64,000 nucleotides of DNA from Saprospiraceae bacterium (GTDB taxonomy: Bacteria; Bacteroidota; Bacteroidia; Chitinophagales; Saprospiraceae): the NCBI GenBank assembly GCA_026129545.1, contig JAHCHX010000001.1, forward strand, positions 3,379,001 through 3,443,000, read 5' to 3'. The translations under genes and the position numbers were made by a program. This document shows positions 54,308 to 63,540 of this stretch, piece by piece. The notes below the pieces were generated by a model, which saw only the letters and a program-made list of their open reading frames with translations, ran no database searches and was not told where the DNA came from. Position 1 is the first letter of the stretch. Each line of letters starts with the position of its first letter.

Positions 54308-54970
54308 ATGACTGCCCATTCTTTAATCGCGCTTGATATTCCCTCGCTGTCCGTCGAGCAGACAGGGCGCGAAGCGTTTCATCTGCTGAGCGACCATCAT
54401 GTAAAGCACCTCCCCGTTGTGGAGGATGGCAAATTGGTAGGCTTGCTTTCCGAAGAGGATATTTTCAATCACAAGCTTTCCGACCCCATCAAATTGTTCG
54501 ACTTGTCGCTGCTTCGTCGCTTCGCGGTCAATGAACATGAGCATGTGTTTGAGGTGATGCGCTTGATGGGCGACCACCGACTGACGGTGATTCCGGTGGT
54601 TGATGATGAGGGCAGCTATGTCGGGCTGATTTCACAAAATGACCTTTTGCGCTATTTTGCCAACACGGCCTCCTTTACGGAATCCGGTGCTGTGCTGGTG
54701 ATGGAGATGCCTCGCCGCGACTATTCGTTGGCTACCATCACGCGCATCGTGGAGGAAAATGACGTGAAGGTGCTCAACGCTTTTGTCACCTCTGCCTCTG
54801 ACCCCGACAATGTGGAGGTGACGCTCAAACTCAATCGGCACGACCTGAGCCGCGTCGTCGCCTCCTTGGAGCGCCACAATTACGAGGTGAAAGATATGTT
54901 TGGCGAGCTGGAGCACGCCGACGGTCTGCGCGACCGCTACGATTCGCTGATGAACTATCTGAATGTTTGA
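54308..54970 (+). CDS. CBS-domain protein
   Basis: 220 aa from ATG 54308; the frame opens 34 codons earlier without similarity. It has two CBS motifs, the first with HLLSDHHVKHLPVVEDGKLV and GLLSEEDIFNHKLS, the second with EVMRLMGDHRLTVIPVVDDE and YVGLISQNDLLRYFA, then an ACT-like C-terminus (DYSLATITRIVEENDVKVLN, NVEVTLKLNRHDLSRVVASL). CBS pairs bind adenine nucleotides and regulate attached or partner proteins. This one is stand-alone, so it probably senses energy state for an unknown partner. A strong terminator follows 27 bp after the stop. Confidence 0.88.
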   Translation: MTAHSLIALDIPSLSVEQTGREAFHLLSDHHVKHLPVVEDGKLVGLLSEEDIFNHKLSDPIKLFDLSLLRRFAVNEHEHVFEVMRLMGDHRLTVIPVVDDEGSYVGLISQNDLLRYFANTASFTESGAVLVMEMPRRDYSLATITRIVEENDVKVLNAFVTSASDPDNVEVTLKLNRHDLSRVVASLERHNYEVKDMFGELEHADGLRDRYDSLMNYLNV

Positions 54971-54996
54971 CGACAGGGCCTGTGGTCGTCGTGTGG

Positions 54997-55042
54997 AAGC
55001 CGGGTGTTCGACTACTTTGAGGGTCGAGCACCCGGCTTTTTT
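54997..55042 (+). terminator. Intrinsic terminator after the CBS gene
   Basis: Stem AAGCCGGGTG ... CACCCGGCTT extended by TCGAC/GTCGA, then six T. Confidence 0.85.
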
Positions 55043-55155
55043 GATTCGTGGTGTTCTGTCCTTGTTGGCAGAGACATCAACCACTTCATGGAATCGCGCA
55101 TGGAGCAAACAGAACACCCTCGCGGTGATTCCGCGATTTTGCCCAACTTTGCCCC

Positions 55156-56193
55156 GTGAAAAAAATCCTCCAATTCCTGCTTTTTCTTGGCATCGGGGTC
55201 AGCATTCTCTGGCTTGTGTTCCGAAGCCAGAATACTGCCTTTCAGGAGCAATGCCGCCTCGATGGCATCCCATCCGACCAATGCAGCCTCACAGACAAAC
55301 TGCTCCACGACTTTTCCACCGTGCATATCGGATGGATGCTCGCGGTGGCTGCCGCCTTCACCGTGAGCAACATCTTCCGCGCTTTGCGCTGGCAAATGCT
55401 TATGGAGCCGCTGGGGCATCGGGTCGGTTTCGCCAATTCGCTGCTGAGCATATTGTTGGGCTATTTTGCCAATCTGGGGTTCCCGCGCATGGGCGAGGTG
55501 GTGCGTGCCGGCTCTTTGGCTCGTTATGAAAAAATTCCGGTGGAGAAGGTGGTGGGCACGATGGTCGTTGACCGCTTGATGGACTTTATTTGTCTGGTGG
55601 CTGTAGTGGGTCTGGCATTCGTGTTCGAGGGGAAAACCTTGCTTGCTTTTATCGCCAGAAATCAAGGCAGTGGCGGGCAGAGTGGCAGCTTGTTGCAAAA
55701 CTCGGTGGTGCTGACCATACTTGGCCTCATGGTGGCGGGGGTCGCGGGCATTTTTATTTTTCGAGACAAAATCTCGCATCTGCCTGTTTATCAGAAAATC
55801 GCCAAATTGGTGAAGGGTTTTTGGGATGGTCTGCGCAGTGTGTTCAAATTGAAGCGCCCCACCTTGTTTTTGTTCTATTCAGGTGGGATATGGCTCATGT
55901 TTTACCTGCAATGCTGGTTTAATCTCATCGCTTTTCCGCCCACCGCTTTGCTAGGCGCGGGCGCGGCGCTGATGATTTTTGTGTTCGGCACTTTGGGCAT
56001 GGTCATTCCATCGCCCGGCGGCATGGGCACGTTCCATGCGCTCGCTATTGCAGGTTTGGCACTCTATGGAATTGGTGGAGGCGATGCTTTTTCTTATGCC
56101 AACATTGCTTTTTTCGCCATCCAGATTTTTTACAACATCGTGGGAGGGGTACTGGCGTTGGTGTTGTTGCCCGTTCTGAACAAAAAGCGTTAG
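55156..56193 (+). CDS. LPG-synthase-TM/flippase-like integral membrane protein
   Basis: 345 aa starting at GTG 55156 (MKKILQFLLFLGIGVSILWL). Family PF03706 (lysylphosphatidylglycerol synthase TM region, UPF0104), which includes MprF flippase-like domains: FTVSNIFRALRWQMLMEPLG, LGYFANLGFPRMGEVVRAGS, VVGTMVVDRLMDF and GTLGMVIPSPGGMGTFHALA are typical. About eight TM segments. No synthase domain is attached, so a transport or flippase role for a lipid-linked substrate is likely but unproven. It ends 4 bp inside the converging DUF1648 gene. Confidence 0.88.
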   Translation: MKKILQFLLFLGIGVSILWLVFRSQNTAFQEQCRLDGIPSDQCSLTDKLLHDFSTVHIGWMLAVAAAFTVSNIFRALRWQMLMEPLGHRVGFANSLLSILLGYFANLGFPRMGEVVRAGSLARYEKIPVEKVVGTMVVDRLMDFICLVAVVGLAFVFEGKTLLAFIARNQGSGGQSGSLLQNSVVLTILGLMVAGVAGIFIFRDKISHLPVYQKIAKLVKGFWDGLRSVFKLKRPTLFLFYSGGIWLMFYLQCWFNLIAFPPTALLGAGAALMIFVFGTLGMVIPSPGGMGTFHALAIAGLALYGIGGGDAFSYANIAFFAIQIFYNIVGGVLALVLLPVLNKKR

Positions 56194-56687
56194 GCTTTTT
56201 TGCGCTGCCCGCCCAACAAGACGAATGGCGGCACAATAACCACCGCGATGAACACGATGAAAAACTCAATGCCCAGACCTTTTGAAACCCCTGTCGCGTT
56301 TTGCAAGGTGTTCCAGTTCACCACCAAAAAAAGCAGGCTCGTCAGGGCATTCACCACACGCAGCAGCACCCTCATCCGCTGGTACTCGCTTGCTGCGTTT
56401 TCAGGCGTTATTTTGGTGAGGTAGTTGAATTTGTGAGGAAATTTTGACAAATACACCATACCCGCCGCGAGGATGAATGCGATGCCCGGCATCAGGAATA
56501 TCGTGGCTTTGGGGCCAAATTTGTCGGGCTGGCCCGAAGCATTGTAGTGGGTGGGGATGGTTTCGGGCAAATCAGGATAGTAGCCGAGCGCGAGGGCAAA
56601 ATTGACCGCCACAAAAATCCAAGCACCCACGTCCAACCAGCGTTCGGCGGCTGTTTTGGGCAGGTCCAGAATAGGTTGATTTTGCAT
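56190..56687 (-). CDS. DUF1648 membrane protein
   Basis: 165 aa with four predicted TM segments (LDVGAWIFVAVNFALALGYY, ATIFLMPGIAFILAAGMVYL, VNALTSLLFLVV, IEFFIVFIAVVIVPPFVLL). Between the first two lies the DUF1648 signature YPDLPETIPTHYNASGQPDK, also found in SdpI-like immunity proteins, whose role is protection from toxic peptides. A related SdpI function is possible, but no toxin is adjacent. Converges with and overlaps the flippase-like gene by 4 bp. Confidence 0.85.
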   Translation of the reverse strand: MQNQPILDLPKTAAERWLDVGAWIFVAVNFALALGYYPDLPETIPTHYNASGQPDKFGPKATIFLMPGIAFILAAGMVYLSKFPHKFNYLTKITPENAASEYQRMRVLLRVVNALTSLLFLVVNWNTLQNATGVSKGLGIEFFIVFIAVVIVPPFVLLGGQRKKA

Positions 56688-56760
56688 GATTGAGAAGAAT
56701 GTGCTAATTTGAAAATGCTAAATCATTGGGTTGCAAGTTCCGCAAAATTGATTTTCTATC

Positions 56761-56858
56761 TTGATTTGCTGGGATTTGTCAGCTCACCATGCTCGCTCTC
56801 CCTGATTTTGAACAGATGGCACTTTTGGCCATGCCCAAAACTTGGCGGCGTGAAGTAT
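56761..56858 (+). repeat. Dispersed ~95-bp repeat, copy 2
   Basis: TTGATTTGCTGGGATTTGTC, CCTGATTTTGAACAGATGGC, ATGCCCAAAACTTGG, then GGCGTGAAGTATC. In one frame it reads PDFEQMALLAMPKTWRREV. Confidence 0.65.
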
Positions 56859-57114
56859 CAAGGAATTTATCTCATGCCGTACAACTGGACGAACTGTGTT
56901 AAAGGTCTAGGGAAAAAGCGAATTAAATTTTGTCAGTTTTCAAATTTGCCACGAAGTCACAAAGAATCAAAGCAAAATACTCAATGATTTGCCGCATTTT
57001 GTGCCTTTGTGTCTTTGAAGCACAAAAATAATGTTGTCCAGTAGTGTGCACGCTTCGCCAATTTGTGTCTCACTCACCGAACGAGGCACTGCACCGACCA
57101 CCGTTTGCCCTTGC
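56859..57114. other. Intergenic stretch upstream of the DUF1963 gene
   Basis: No gene seen. It contains AT-rich sequence with no motif beyond the -7-like box noted with the next gene. Confidence 0.4.
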
Positions 57115-57126
57115 TACATTTGCCGT

Positions 57127-57915
57127 ATGGAACTAACACTTCACCTTCCGCCTGCGCTGGAGCCATTTCGCGAAAAACTGCTCCAAACAAAACGAACTTT
57201 CATTCGCGCTACCGCCGAGAACTCGCGCAACACCCTACCGTGGGAAAGTAAAGTAGGGGGGCAGCCATATTGGCCCAAAGGCCAAGCATGGCCGACTGCG
57301 CCGGATGGGCGAGCGTTGTTTTTCCTTGCCCAGATCAATTTTGCCGAAATGCCTTCGCTACCGCCGTTTCCCACGCAAGGAATCGTGCAGTTTTTCATTC
57401 TTGACGATGACTTGTATGGCATGAACTTCGACGACGGAGAGCAGCAAGATACGTTTCGCGTGCTCTATCACCTCGAAGTAGCGGAGAGTGAGGCTGCGCT
57501 ACAGTCCGCCATGCCCATGCTGCGCGATTTTGAGGAGTTGCCCCACCACCCTGACGAATCGTATCCCTTGAAGTTTTCGCTGGCAGAGGAGGTGGCGGCC
57601 ATCACGGACTATCAGTTTGACCAAATTTTTGGGTCGGATTTTTTTCGCCAGTTTGGAGAAAAAGAGTGGGATATCATGGACGAGCTTGGCAAGGCTGTGC
57701 GTCCGCAAGGGCATAAAATCGGCGGATATGCCTACTTCACGCAGGATGACCCGCGTCGCCCCGACGACCCGATGCTACTGCTGTTTCAGCTTGATTCGGA
57801 CGAGCGCATGGATTTGATGTGGGGCGATATGGGCGTGGGGCATTTTTTTATCCGAGAAAAAGACCTCGTGGCGAGGGATTTTTCAAGGGTGTTGTATGAC
57901 TGGGATTGCCTTTGA
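57127..57915 (+). CDS. DUF1963 (YwqG-family) protein
   Basis: 262 aa from ATG 57127 (MELTLHLPPALEPFREKLLQ). It matches the YwqG/DUF1963 family of cytoplasmic proteins without known activity: SKVGGQPYWPKGQAWPTAPD, ALFFLAQINFAEMPSLPPFP and GIVQFFILDDDLYGM in the N-terminal half; HKIGGYAYFTQDDPR and MLLLFQLDSDERMDLMWGDM with GVGHFFIREKDL in the C-terminal half are all family hallmarks. TACATTTG (57115-57122) fits the -7 consensus but is only 5 bp from the ATG, suggesting a very short or no leader. Monocistronic. Confidence 0.88.
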   Translation: MELTLHLPPALEPFREKLLQTKRTFIRATAENSRNTLPWESKVGGQPYWPKGQAWPTAPDGRALFFLAQINFAEMPSLPPFPTQGIVQFFILDDDLYGMNFDDGEQQDTFRVLYHLEVAESEAALQSAMPMLRDFEELPHHPDESYPLKFSLAEEVAAITDYQFDQIFGSDFFRQFGEKEWDIMDELGKAVRPQGHKIGGYAYFTQDDPRRPDDPMLLLFQLDSDERMDLMWGDMGVGHFFIREKDLVARDFSRVLYDWDCL

Positions 57916-57993
57916 TTTTGACAGTTTTTCATTGCTTGCCAATGACACAGGAACGCACTTGCCTTGAGGTTCCCATGCCATTGGCACAAATGC

Positions 57994-58428
57994 TCAAAAC
58001 AGCCAGCCATCGAGTGAGTAACGCCCGCTGCCATTGCTTATCAGCCCGGTGCAAAGCCCAATCACAAGCAGATGAAATTCGTAGCCCTCATCAGGCTTGT
58101 CGCCCGACCAGTTCATGAAGAAGCCGTATTGGAGGTGCGAGGTGAAGATGATGCCCAGCATCAGCACAATCATCGCGGCCCCTAATATGCGGCTACCCAA
58201 ACCTGCAACTATCAGCAGGGAACCGAAAAATTCGAGGAGAATGACCAGCAATCCCAGCAGCCAAGGCAAGTGAACCGTGCCAGTAAAATAATCCATCGTG
58301 CCGGAAAACCCATCGCCGCCAAACCAGCCGAGCAGTTTTTGGGCGCCGTGCGGAAAAATGATAAGCCCCACCGTAAGGCGCAGAATGAGTCCCGTCCAGT
58401 CGTTGCCAGACGCTAATAAAGTTGTCAT
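57994..58428 (-). CDS. DoxX-family membrane protein
   Basis: 144 aa with four TM segments. The family signature LRLTVGLIIFPHGAQKLLGW with GGDGFSGTMDYF opens it, followed by WLLGLLVILLEFFGSLLIVA and GAAMIVLMLGIIFTSHLQYG. DoxX-like proteins are linked to thiosulfate or quinone-dependent redox protection, but most members, including this short form, are uncharacterised. It lies 118 bp downstream of, and convergently spaced with, nothing on the other strand; the Crp-type regulator gene beside it on the same strand is the nearest neighbour. Confidence 0.88.
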   Translation of the reverse strand: MTTLLASGNDWTGLILRLTVGLIIFPHGAQKLLGWFGGDGFSGTMDYFTGTVHLPWLLGLLVILLEFFGSLLIVAGLGSRILGAAMIVLMLGIIFTSHLQYGFFMNWSGDKPDEGYEFHLLVIGLCTGLISNGSGRYSLDGWLF

Positions 58429-58546
58429 GCTTTTGAAAATGAAAGGTTTAACTTTTTGAATGAAAAGTCAGAACCGGCCGATTTGACGGGACAAAAGTGG
58501 GGGTGCCCGTTGTCACCGTGCATTGAAATAGTTTAAGAAATCAGGC

Positions 58547-59125
58547 CTAGTCCTTGGCGAGTTTGCCGCGAATTTTGCTTAAAAACTCTGGCGTGATGCC
58601 GAGATAGGCGGCAATTTGGTGTTGCGGCAGCCGCTGTTCCAGTGTGGGATGTTTTTCTCTAAAAGCGAGGTATCGCTCTTCTCCCGTGCTTCCGATGTTT
58701 TGTAAGATGCGCTGTTGGTGAGCGACGAAAGCATTTTGCAGCATGATGCGGAAAAACCGCTCAAATTTGGGCACACGTTGGTAGAGCCTTTCCAAGTCGT
58801 CCTTCTCAAACACAGCCAAGGTGCTGTTTTCCAAAGCGTCAATGAATTGGGTGGCGGGGGTTTGCGTCAGCAGGCTGTATAGGTCAGAGGTCCACCAGCT
58901 TTCCACAGAGAACTGTAGTATGTGTTCATCCCCTTTTCTGTCGAGGTAATAGTTGCGAAGGCAGCCTTCCAACACGAATGTTTCGAAGCGACACACCTCA
59001 CCCGCTCTCAATAAAAATTCCTTTTTTTTCAGGTGTTTTATTTTGGGCAATGACGTGAAAAAACGTGCCTCTTCGGCATCGAGGCGGATGTGCTGGGCGA
59101 CATTTTGCAACAACAAATCAAACAT
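58547..59125 (-). CDS. Crp/Fnr-family transcriptional regulator
   Basis: 192 aa. The N-terminal cNMP-binding fold has KIKHLKKKEFLLRAGEVCRF, TFVLEGCLRNYYLDRKGDEH and QFSVESWWTSDLYSLLTQTP. The C-terminal helix-turn-helix is LPQHQIAAYLGITPEFLSKI followed by RGKLAKD. Short Bacteroidota members like this one usually lack cAMP-contact residues, and the ligand is unknown. The adjacent DoxX gene in the same orientation is a plausible target, but no binding site was identified. Confidence 0.9.
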   Translation of the reverse strand: MFDLLLQNVAQHIRLDAEEARFFTSLPKIKHLKKKEFLLRAGEVCRFETFVLEGCLRNYYLDRKGDEHILQFSVESWWTSDLYSLLTQTPATQFIDALENSTLAVFEKDDLERLYQRVPKFERFFRIMLQNAFVAHQQRILQNIGSTGEERYLAFREKHPTLEQRLPQHQIAAYLGITPEFLSKIRGKLAKD

Positions 59126-59182
59126 GGCGAAAAAGAGATGTTGGCCATCGAGATAGTGCGCATAGGGCGCGTGAGGTTTAGG

Positions 59183-59923
59183 TCATTGTTCCGCCGCATA
59201 CGCCGCTGCGCCGATGATGCCTGCATTGTTCAGCAGTTTGGCGGGCACTGTGCGAGCATTTGTTTGAAGCAAATCTTTGTAGGAATCAAAGAATTTGCTC
59301 TCGCCTCCTCCGAGAATAAACAGGTCGGGTGAAAACAACAACTCAAGATGCTGGAGGTACTCGTTGAATCGTTTGGCCCATTCTTTCCGGCTTATCTTCA
59401 AACGCTCGCGCGCGCCGGAAGAGGCATATAGCTCGGCAGACTTTCCGTTGTTCCATTTCAAATGACCTAGTTCCGTGTTTGGAATCATCACGCCTTTGTA
59501 GAAAATAGCTGTGCCAAGCCCTGTGCCGATGGTAATCAGAATGACCAACCCGTTTTCCCCTTTGCCGATGCCGTAGCGCATTTCGGCCATGCCTGCCGCG
59601 TCGGCATCGTTGGTGGCATAGACGCGGCAGCCGCTTGCCTCGCCAAAAACGGTTTCGATGTTGACCCCGACCCATGATTTGTCAATGTTGGCTGCCGACT
59701 GCGCCACGCCATGTTTCACCAAAGCGGGGAATCCACAACCGACTATGCCTTTGTAATTGAAAAATTCGCTGATTTCGGCAAAAGCCTGCGCCATGGCCGC
59801 TGGCGTGGAGGGTTGGGGGGTGGGCACTCGAAATCGCTCACCGTGCAACTTGCCTTTATCAAGGTCCACCAGCGCGCCTTTGATGCCGGACGCGCCTACG
59901 TCAATACCGAGGATGGCATTCAT
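59183..59923 (-). CDS. ppgK: ROK-family sugar kinase, polyphosphate-glucokinase-like
   Basis: Would phosphorylate glucose with polyphosphate or ATP. 246 aa from ATG 59923 ([20 protein letters not shown]); the frame opens 26 codons earlier. Motifs: phosphate-1 [25 protein letters not shown] with the catalytic Asp, phosphate-2 [15 protein letters not shown], the ELGHL site, and adenosine-type [11 protein letters not shown]. The EL-GHLKWN stretch without the usual ROK zinc Cys cluster is that of PPGK rather than of ROK repressors. Polyphosphate use is inferred from this likeness only. Separate transcript from pdxA (115 bp). Confidence 0.8.
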   Translation of the reverse strand: MNAILGIDVGASGIKGALVDLDKGKLHGERFRVPTPQPSTPAAMAQAFAEISEFFNYKGIVGCGFPALVKHGVAQSAANIDKSWVGVNIETVFGEASGCRVYATNDADAAGMAEMRYGIGKGENGLVILITIGTGLGTAIFYKGVMIPNTELGHLKWNNGKSAELYASSGARERLKISRKEWAKRFNEYLQHLELLFSPDLFILGGGESKFFDSYKDLLQTNARTVPAKLLNNAGIIGAAAYAAEQ

Positions 59924-60115
59924 ATTTCGTTTTGTTGATTTGCGGATTTGCTCGTCCGGACGGTCCAGTCGAACGGGGTTATTTGCGGCAAACAAGCACA
60001 ATGTGCTAATTGGTCAATGTGCTAATCTGAATTACGTTAGCGGGGAAAAACCAAAGCTGATTCTAAAAATAGTACTTGTGTCATGTAGTGTCAACGGGCA
60101 TTCAATCGCCGATGG

Positions 60116-61213
60116 TTATTCTTCTGGGAGTACGTCTTCCACCAGCTCGTCCTCGCCGGTTTCGCTGATGAGTGATTTTTGCTTGCGGCGTTCGAGGGAG
60201 TTGGCGTGCATATCAAGGTATTCGTTGCGATGGCGCACGATGTCGGCGGCAAGATAAATCGCTTTGATGAAGGAGCCCTCGTCGGCTTCGCCTTTGCCTG
60301 CAATATCGTAGGCGGTGCCGTGGTCGGGCGAGGTGCGCACGGATGCCAAGCCCGCCGTGTAGTTCACCCCGTCGCCGAACGACAATACCTTGAAGGGCAC
60401 TAGGCCTTGGTCGTGATACATGGCCAGAATACCGTCGTATTTGTTGAATTGCCCAGAGCCAAAAAAGCCGTCGGCTGGAAATGGGCCAAAAGCCAACACA
60501 CCCCTTGCTTTGGCCTCTTCGATGGCTGGGCGAATGACATTGTCGTCCTCCGGGCCGATGGCTCCATCGTCGCCTGCGTGTGGGTTAAGCCCTAAGACGG
60601 CGATGGTGGGCTTCAAAGTATTGAAGTCGATGCGCAGCGTCTCGGCCATGATGAGGATTTTGCGCAGCACTTTTTCTTTGGTGATGGCGGCTGTCACTTC
60701 TTTCAGGGGCAAGTGGTTGGTCACGACCCCGACGCGCAGGGTATCGGACACCATGAGCATGAGTGATTCTTTGGCTTTGAACTCATTCGTGATATACTCC
60801 GTGTGACCGATGAAAGGAAAATCAGCCATTTGCATCGCTTTCTTGTTGATGGGTGCGGTCACAAGGGCATCCAAGTCGCCAGTTTTCAGGTCTTTCACGG
60901 CGCGTTCAAGCGCCGCAAAAGCGCATTTGCCGCTCAGGTCGGTGGGCTTTCCCAACGTGATGTTCACATTGTCGGGCCAGCAGTTGATGATGTTGATGCG
61001 GTCTTGCAGTGCTTCGGAAGGCGCGGAGATGGAGTGAAACTGGATGTTCTCCTGCGTGATGATGTTCTTATGGTAGGCGACGACTTTGGTGCTGCCATAG
61101 ATGATGGTGGTAAAATTGCCCCCTACTTTTCTGATGGCCAATGCTTTGAGAATGACTTCCAAGCCGATGCCGTTGATGTCGCCGCAAGAAATGCCGATGG
61201 TTATGTTGCTCAT
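60116..61213 (-). CDS. pdxA: 4-hydroxythreonine-4-phosphate dehydrogenase
   Basis: NAD-dependent enzyme of the DXP-dependent pyridoxal-5'-phosphate pathway; with PdxJ it forms pyridoxine phosphate. 365 aa, slightly long for the family because of a charged tail (SLERRKQKSLISETGEDELV). Motifs: ISCGDINGIGLEVILKAL, ALVTAPINKKAM, FIGHTEY (metal His), GLNPHAGDDGAIGPED, AMYHDQGLVPFKVLSF (metal His) and SPDHGTAYDIAGKGEAD. The start of many homologues contains GDPxGIG; here it is GDINGIG. No pyridoxal gene is adjacent. Confidence 0.95.
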   Translation of the reverse strand: MSNITIGISCGDINGIGLEVILKALAIRKVGGNFTTIIYGSTKVVAYHKNIITQENIQFHSISAPSEALQDRINIINCWPDNVNITLGKPTDLSGKCAFAALERAVKDLKTGDLDALVTAPINKKAMQMADFPFIGHTEYITNEFKAKESLMLMVSDTLRVGVVTNHLPLKEVTAAITKEKVLRKILIMAETLRIDFNTLKPTIAVLGLNPHAGDDGAIGPEDDNVIRPAIEEAKARGVLAFGPFPADGFFGSGQFNKYDGILAMYHDQGLVPFKVLSFGDGVNYTAGLASVRTSPDHGTAYDIAGKGEADEGSFIKAIYLAADIVRHRNEYLDMHANSLERRKQKSLISETGEDELVEDVLPEE

Positions 61214-61286
61214 TATCTGTTATGATGTATAAAAGGGTTTGGGCGGCTTGGGCAGGGGCGAGATGAGGTAGGGCGTGTTTTTTACC

Positions 61287-61384
61287 TCGATTCGTCAAGA
61301 TTTGTCAGGTGGCCATGATTGATGTCCTTGATTTTGAACAGGTGGCGCTTTACTCCATGCTGAAAACTTGACTGTGCGACGTAA
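61287..61384 (+). repeat. Dispersed ~95-bp repeat, copy 3
   Basis: CTCGATTCGTCAAGATTTGTC, CTTGATTTTGAACAGGTGGC, ATGCTGAAAACTTGA and a changed end. It lies between the pdxA start and the pepA stop. Confidence 0.65.
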
Positions 61385-61410
61385 AAACTATTTCGACCTT
61401 CCAATGCTGC

Positions 61411-62859
61411 CTAAACCTTCCCAGCATACTTTTTTTTCAAAAAATCGTAAATCAAACGCACTCCAACGCCAGTCCCCTCTTTGGTTCGGTAGCCGTTGGC
61501 GGTGCGAAGATAGGCAGGCCCGGCTATGTCGAGGTGCAGCCACGGATAATCGGTGGCAAATTGTTCGAGAAATTTTCCGGCGGTAATCATGCCTGCGTTG
61601 CTGGAGCCGATGTTTTTGAAGTCGGCGATGTGGCTTTTGATGTCTTCGCCGAATTCGCGCCAAAGCGGGAACTCGACCAATCGCTCATAAGTGGCCCATC
61701 CGCTTGCTTCCAAGGCTTCCTTCACGTCTTTGGGTGCCGTGCCCATGTAACAAATCGCTTGAACGCCTAGGGCACGCACCGCCGAACCAGTAAGGGTGGC
61801 AAAATCGAGCACGAGTTCGGGAGCGTATTTTTTGGCGTAGTGCAGCGCGTCGGCGAGGATGATGCGCCCTTCCGCGTCGGTGTTGAGCACCTCCACCGTT
61901 TGCCCCGAATACATCCGCACGACATCGCCGGGCGCGATGGCGCGTTCGCCGATTTGATTGTCAGTGGCAGGGATGAGGCCGATGAGGTGGATGGGGAGTT
62001 GATTGCGGGAGGCGGCTGCCATGGCTCCCACCACGGAGGCTGCGCCTGCCATGTCGCATTTCATGTAGTCCATGCCCTCCGTCGGTTTGAGGCTCAGCCC
62101 CCCGGTGTCATAGACCACGCCTTTGCCGACCAACACTACTGGTTTTTCGTTGCGGGCGTTGGCTGGCTTCCATTCGAGGATGCAAAACTGGGGCGGCACA
62201 CTGCTGGCGCGATTCACGGCGAGCAGGCCTCCCATTTTGAGCGTCTCGATTTTTTCTTTTCCCAAAACCTCGACCTCGAAACCACATTCCTTGCCGATGT
62301 GCGTCACCGTTTCGGCCAGTTGCACCGCGTTGAGGTTGGAGTGTGGCTCGTTCACCATGTCGCGGGCAAGAAACACGGCTTCCAACAGGACATTCAACTC
62401 TGCTACTGCCTGCTCGGAAGCGCCTTCCACCACAATCTCGCGGAGCAGGTGTGCTTTTTTATCGGCATCGGAGAAGTATTTGAGGAATTGGTAATTGCCC
62501 AGTGCCATGCCTTCCGCAAACGCCAGCGTGCGGTCGTCAGCGCAAAAGTTGCGAACGCTCACCTCTGTCACTTTGTATTTGCGGAGCTCGCTCAGCAATT
62601 CGTTGCCGGCCAATCGGGTATCTTCCTCCGCGAACGCAGGGTTTTTGTCGGGTTTGAGCAACCTGACGAAAATACTGCTCGCACGGCGGGGGAAAACAAA
62701 AGAGGTAATGTCTTGAGCGGCACCGTGGCGCAGAAAAATCATTTCGGAGGGCGCGAGCGTCGCTTCGAGTGGGTCGAGCCTGTCCTTTTCGGCAAGGACG
62801 ACCACATTTTTATCGTTCGTTTGGCCGGGTTGAGCGGCTCTGAGTTGCACACGTTTCAC
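61411..62859 (-). CDS. pepA: Leucyl aminopeptidase (M17 family)
   Basis: Cytosolic di-metal exopeptidase releasing N-terminal residues from peptides. 482 aa from a GTG at 62859 (MKRVQLRAAQ). The C-terminal catalytic domain has VLVGKGVVYDTGGLSLKPTE, MDYMKCDMAGAASVVGAM, NTDAEGRIILADAL (the family signature) and the terminal AYLRTANGYRTKEGTGVGVR. Metal ligands Lys, Asp and Glu are all present. The N-terminal domain is divergent, as usual. A TACATTTG box lies 84 bp upstream. Confidence 0.95.
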   Translation of the reverse strand: MKRVQLRAAQPGQTNDKNVVVLAEKDRLDPLEATLAPSEMIFLRHGAAQDITSFVFPRRASSIFVRLLKPDKNPAFAEEDTRLAGNELLSELRKYKVTEVSVRNFCADDRTLAFAEGMALGNYQFLKYFSDADKKAHLLREIVVEGASEQAVAELNVLLEAVFLARDMVNEPHSNLNAVQLAETVTHIGKECGFEVEVLGKEKIETLKMGGLLAVNRASSVPPQFCILEWKPANARNEKPVVLVGKGVVYDTGGLSLKPTEGMDYMKCDMAGAASVVGAMAAASRNQLPIHLIGLIPATDNQIGERAIAPGDVVRMYSGQTVEVLNTDAEGRIILADALHYAKKYAPELVLDFATLTGSAVRALGVQAICYMGTAPKDVKEALEASGWATYERLVEFPLWREFGEDIKSHIADFKNIGSSNAGMITAGKFLEQFATDYPWLHLDIAGPAYLRTANGYRTKEGTGVGVRLIYDFLKKKYAGKV

Positions 62860-62942
62860 AGACGGGGCAGGTTAAATTTAAAAAATCGGATGATGGGCTT
62901 CTTGCTTGGGTTAAAGGGGGGTGGCTGTACCAAAAAGGGGAG

Positions 62943-62950
62943 CAAATGTA
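62943..62950 (-). promoter_or_regulatory. -7 promoter element TACATTTG before pepA
   Basis: Minus-strand match to TAnnTTTG, 84 bp before the pepA start. The nearest TTG is 25 bp upstream, slightly too far. Confidence 0.4.
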
Positions 62951-63249
62951 GGGCTTTCCCATCTTAAAGTTGAGACAAAATGCCGAAGCGGGCAAAAAGG
63001 ATAAGGAGGTGGTGGGGAAAGCGAGTCGAAAAAAACCGGGCAAGAATGATGCCTTTTCTGGCATTTTTCGCAACTGCCGACATTTTTGGTTTTTGGGTCG
63101 CCTGCTTGCCCCAATGTAAAAACCCTAATTAGCGCCTGCCATGTCTCTTGCGGCTGTCTTGATTAGTTGCCGGAAAGCCATCGCTTTTACATCGAAATAA
63201 CTCTCAAGCCACGCCTATGAGGAGCGCGGATGTCCCTCTATTTCATACA
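62951..63249. other. Intergenic stretch between pepA and the MITE-like element
   Basis: No gene or RNA gene recognised in this 300-bp stretch. Confidence 0.4.
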
Positions 63250-63500
63250 GGGCGGGTCACTCAGGGCTAACGCATCAAAATGGCACAAACCTCGGAGAGG
63301 TAAAATGTTGGTAGAAACGCCCCATTTTCGCGGTGTGTACGACCCCGGCGGGGTCGAATGTTGGTGACCTGTTTGCTGCTATAGACATTTGACCTCTCCG
63401 AGGTCGTGATAATTATCACAAAAACACACCATTTCTACCCATGTCAAACCTCTTCGAGGTCGGTTGTATTTTGATGCGTTTGCCCTGGGCGGGTCACTCA
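63250..63500. mobile_element. MITE-like element with 14-bp direct repeats
   Basis: Direct repeats GGGCGGGTCACTCA at 63250-63263 and 63487-63500 flank a 223-bp unit whose ends are inverted (GGGCTAACGCATCAAAAT and its complement with one mismatch). Inside are four small palindromes: ACCTCGGAGAGGT, GACCCCGGCGGGGTC, GACCTCTCCGAGGTC and ACCTCTTCGAGGT. No reading frame. Confidence 0.65.
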
Positions 63501-63540
63501 ACGGCAACCTTTCATTGACTGGAATCTACAGCGGGCAATT

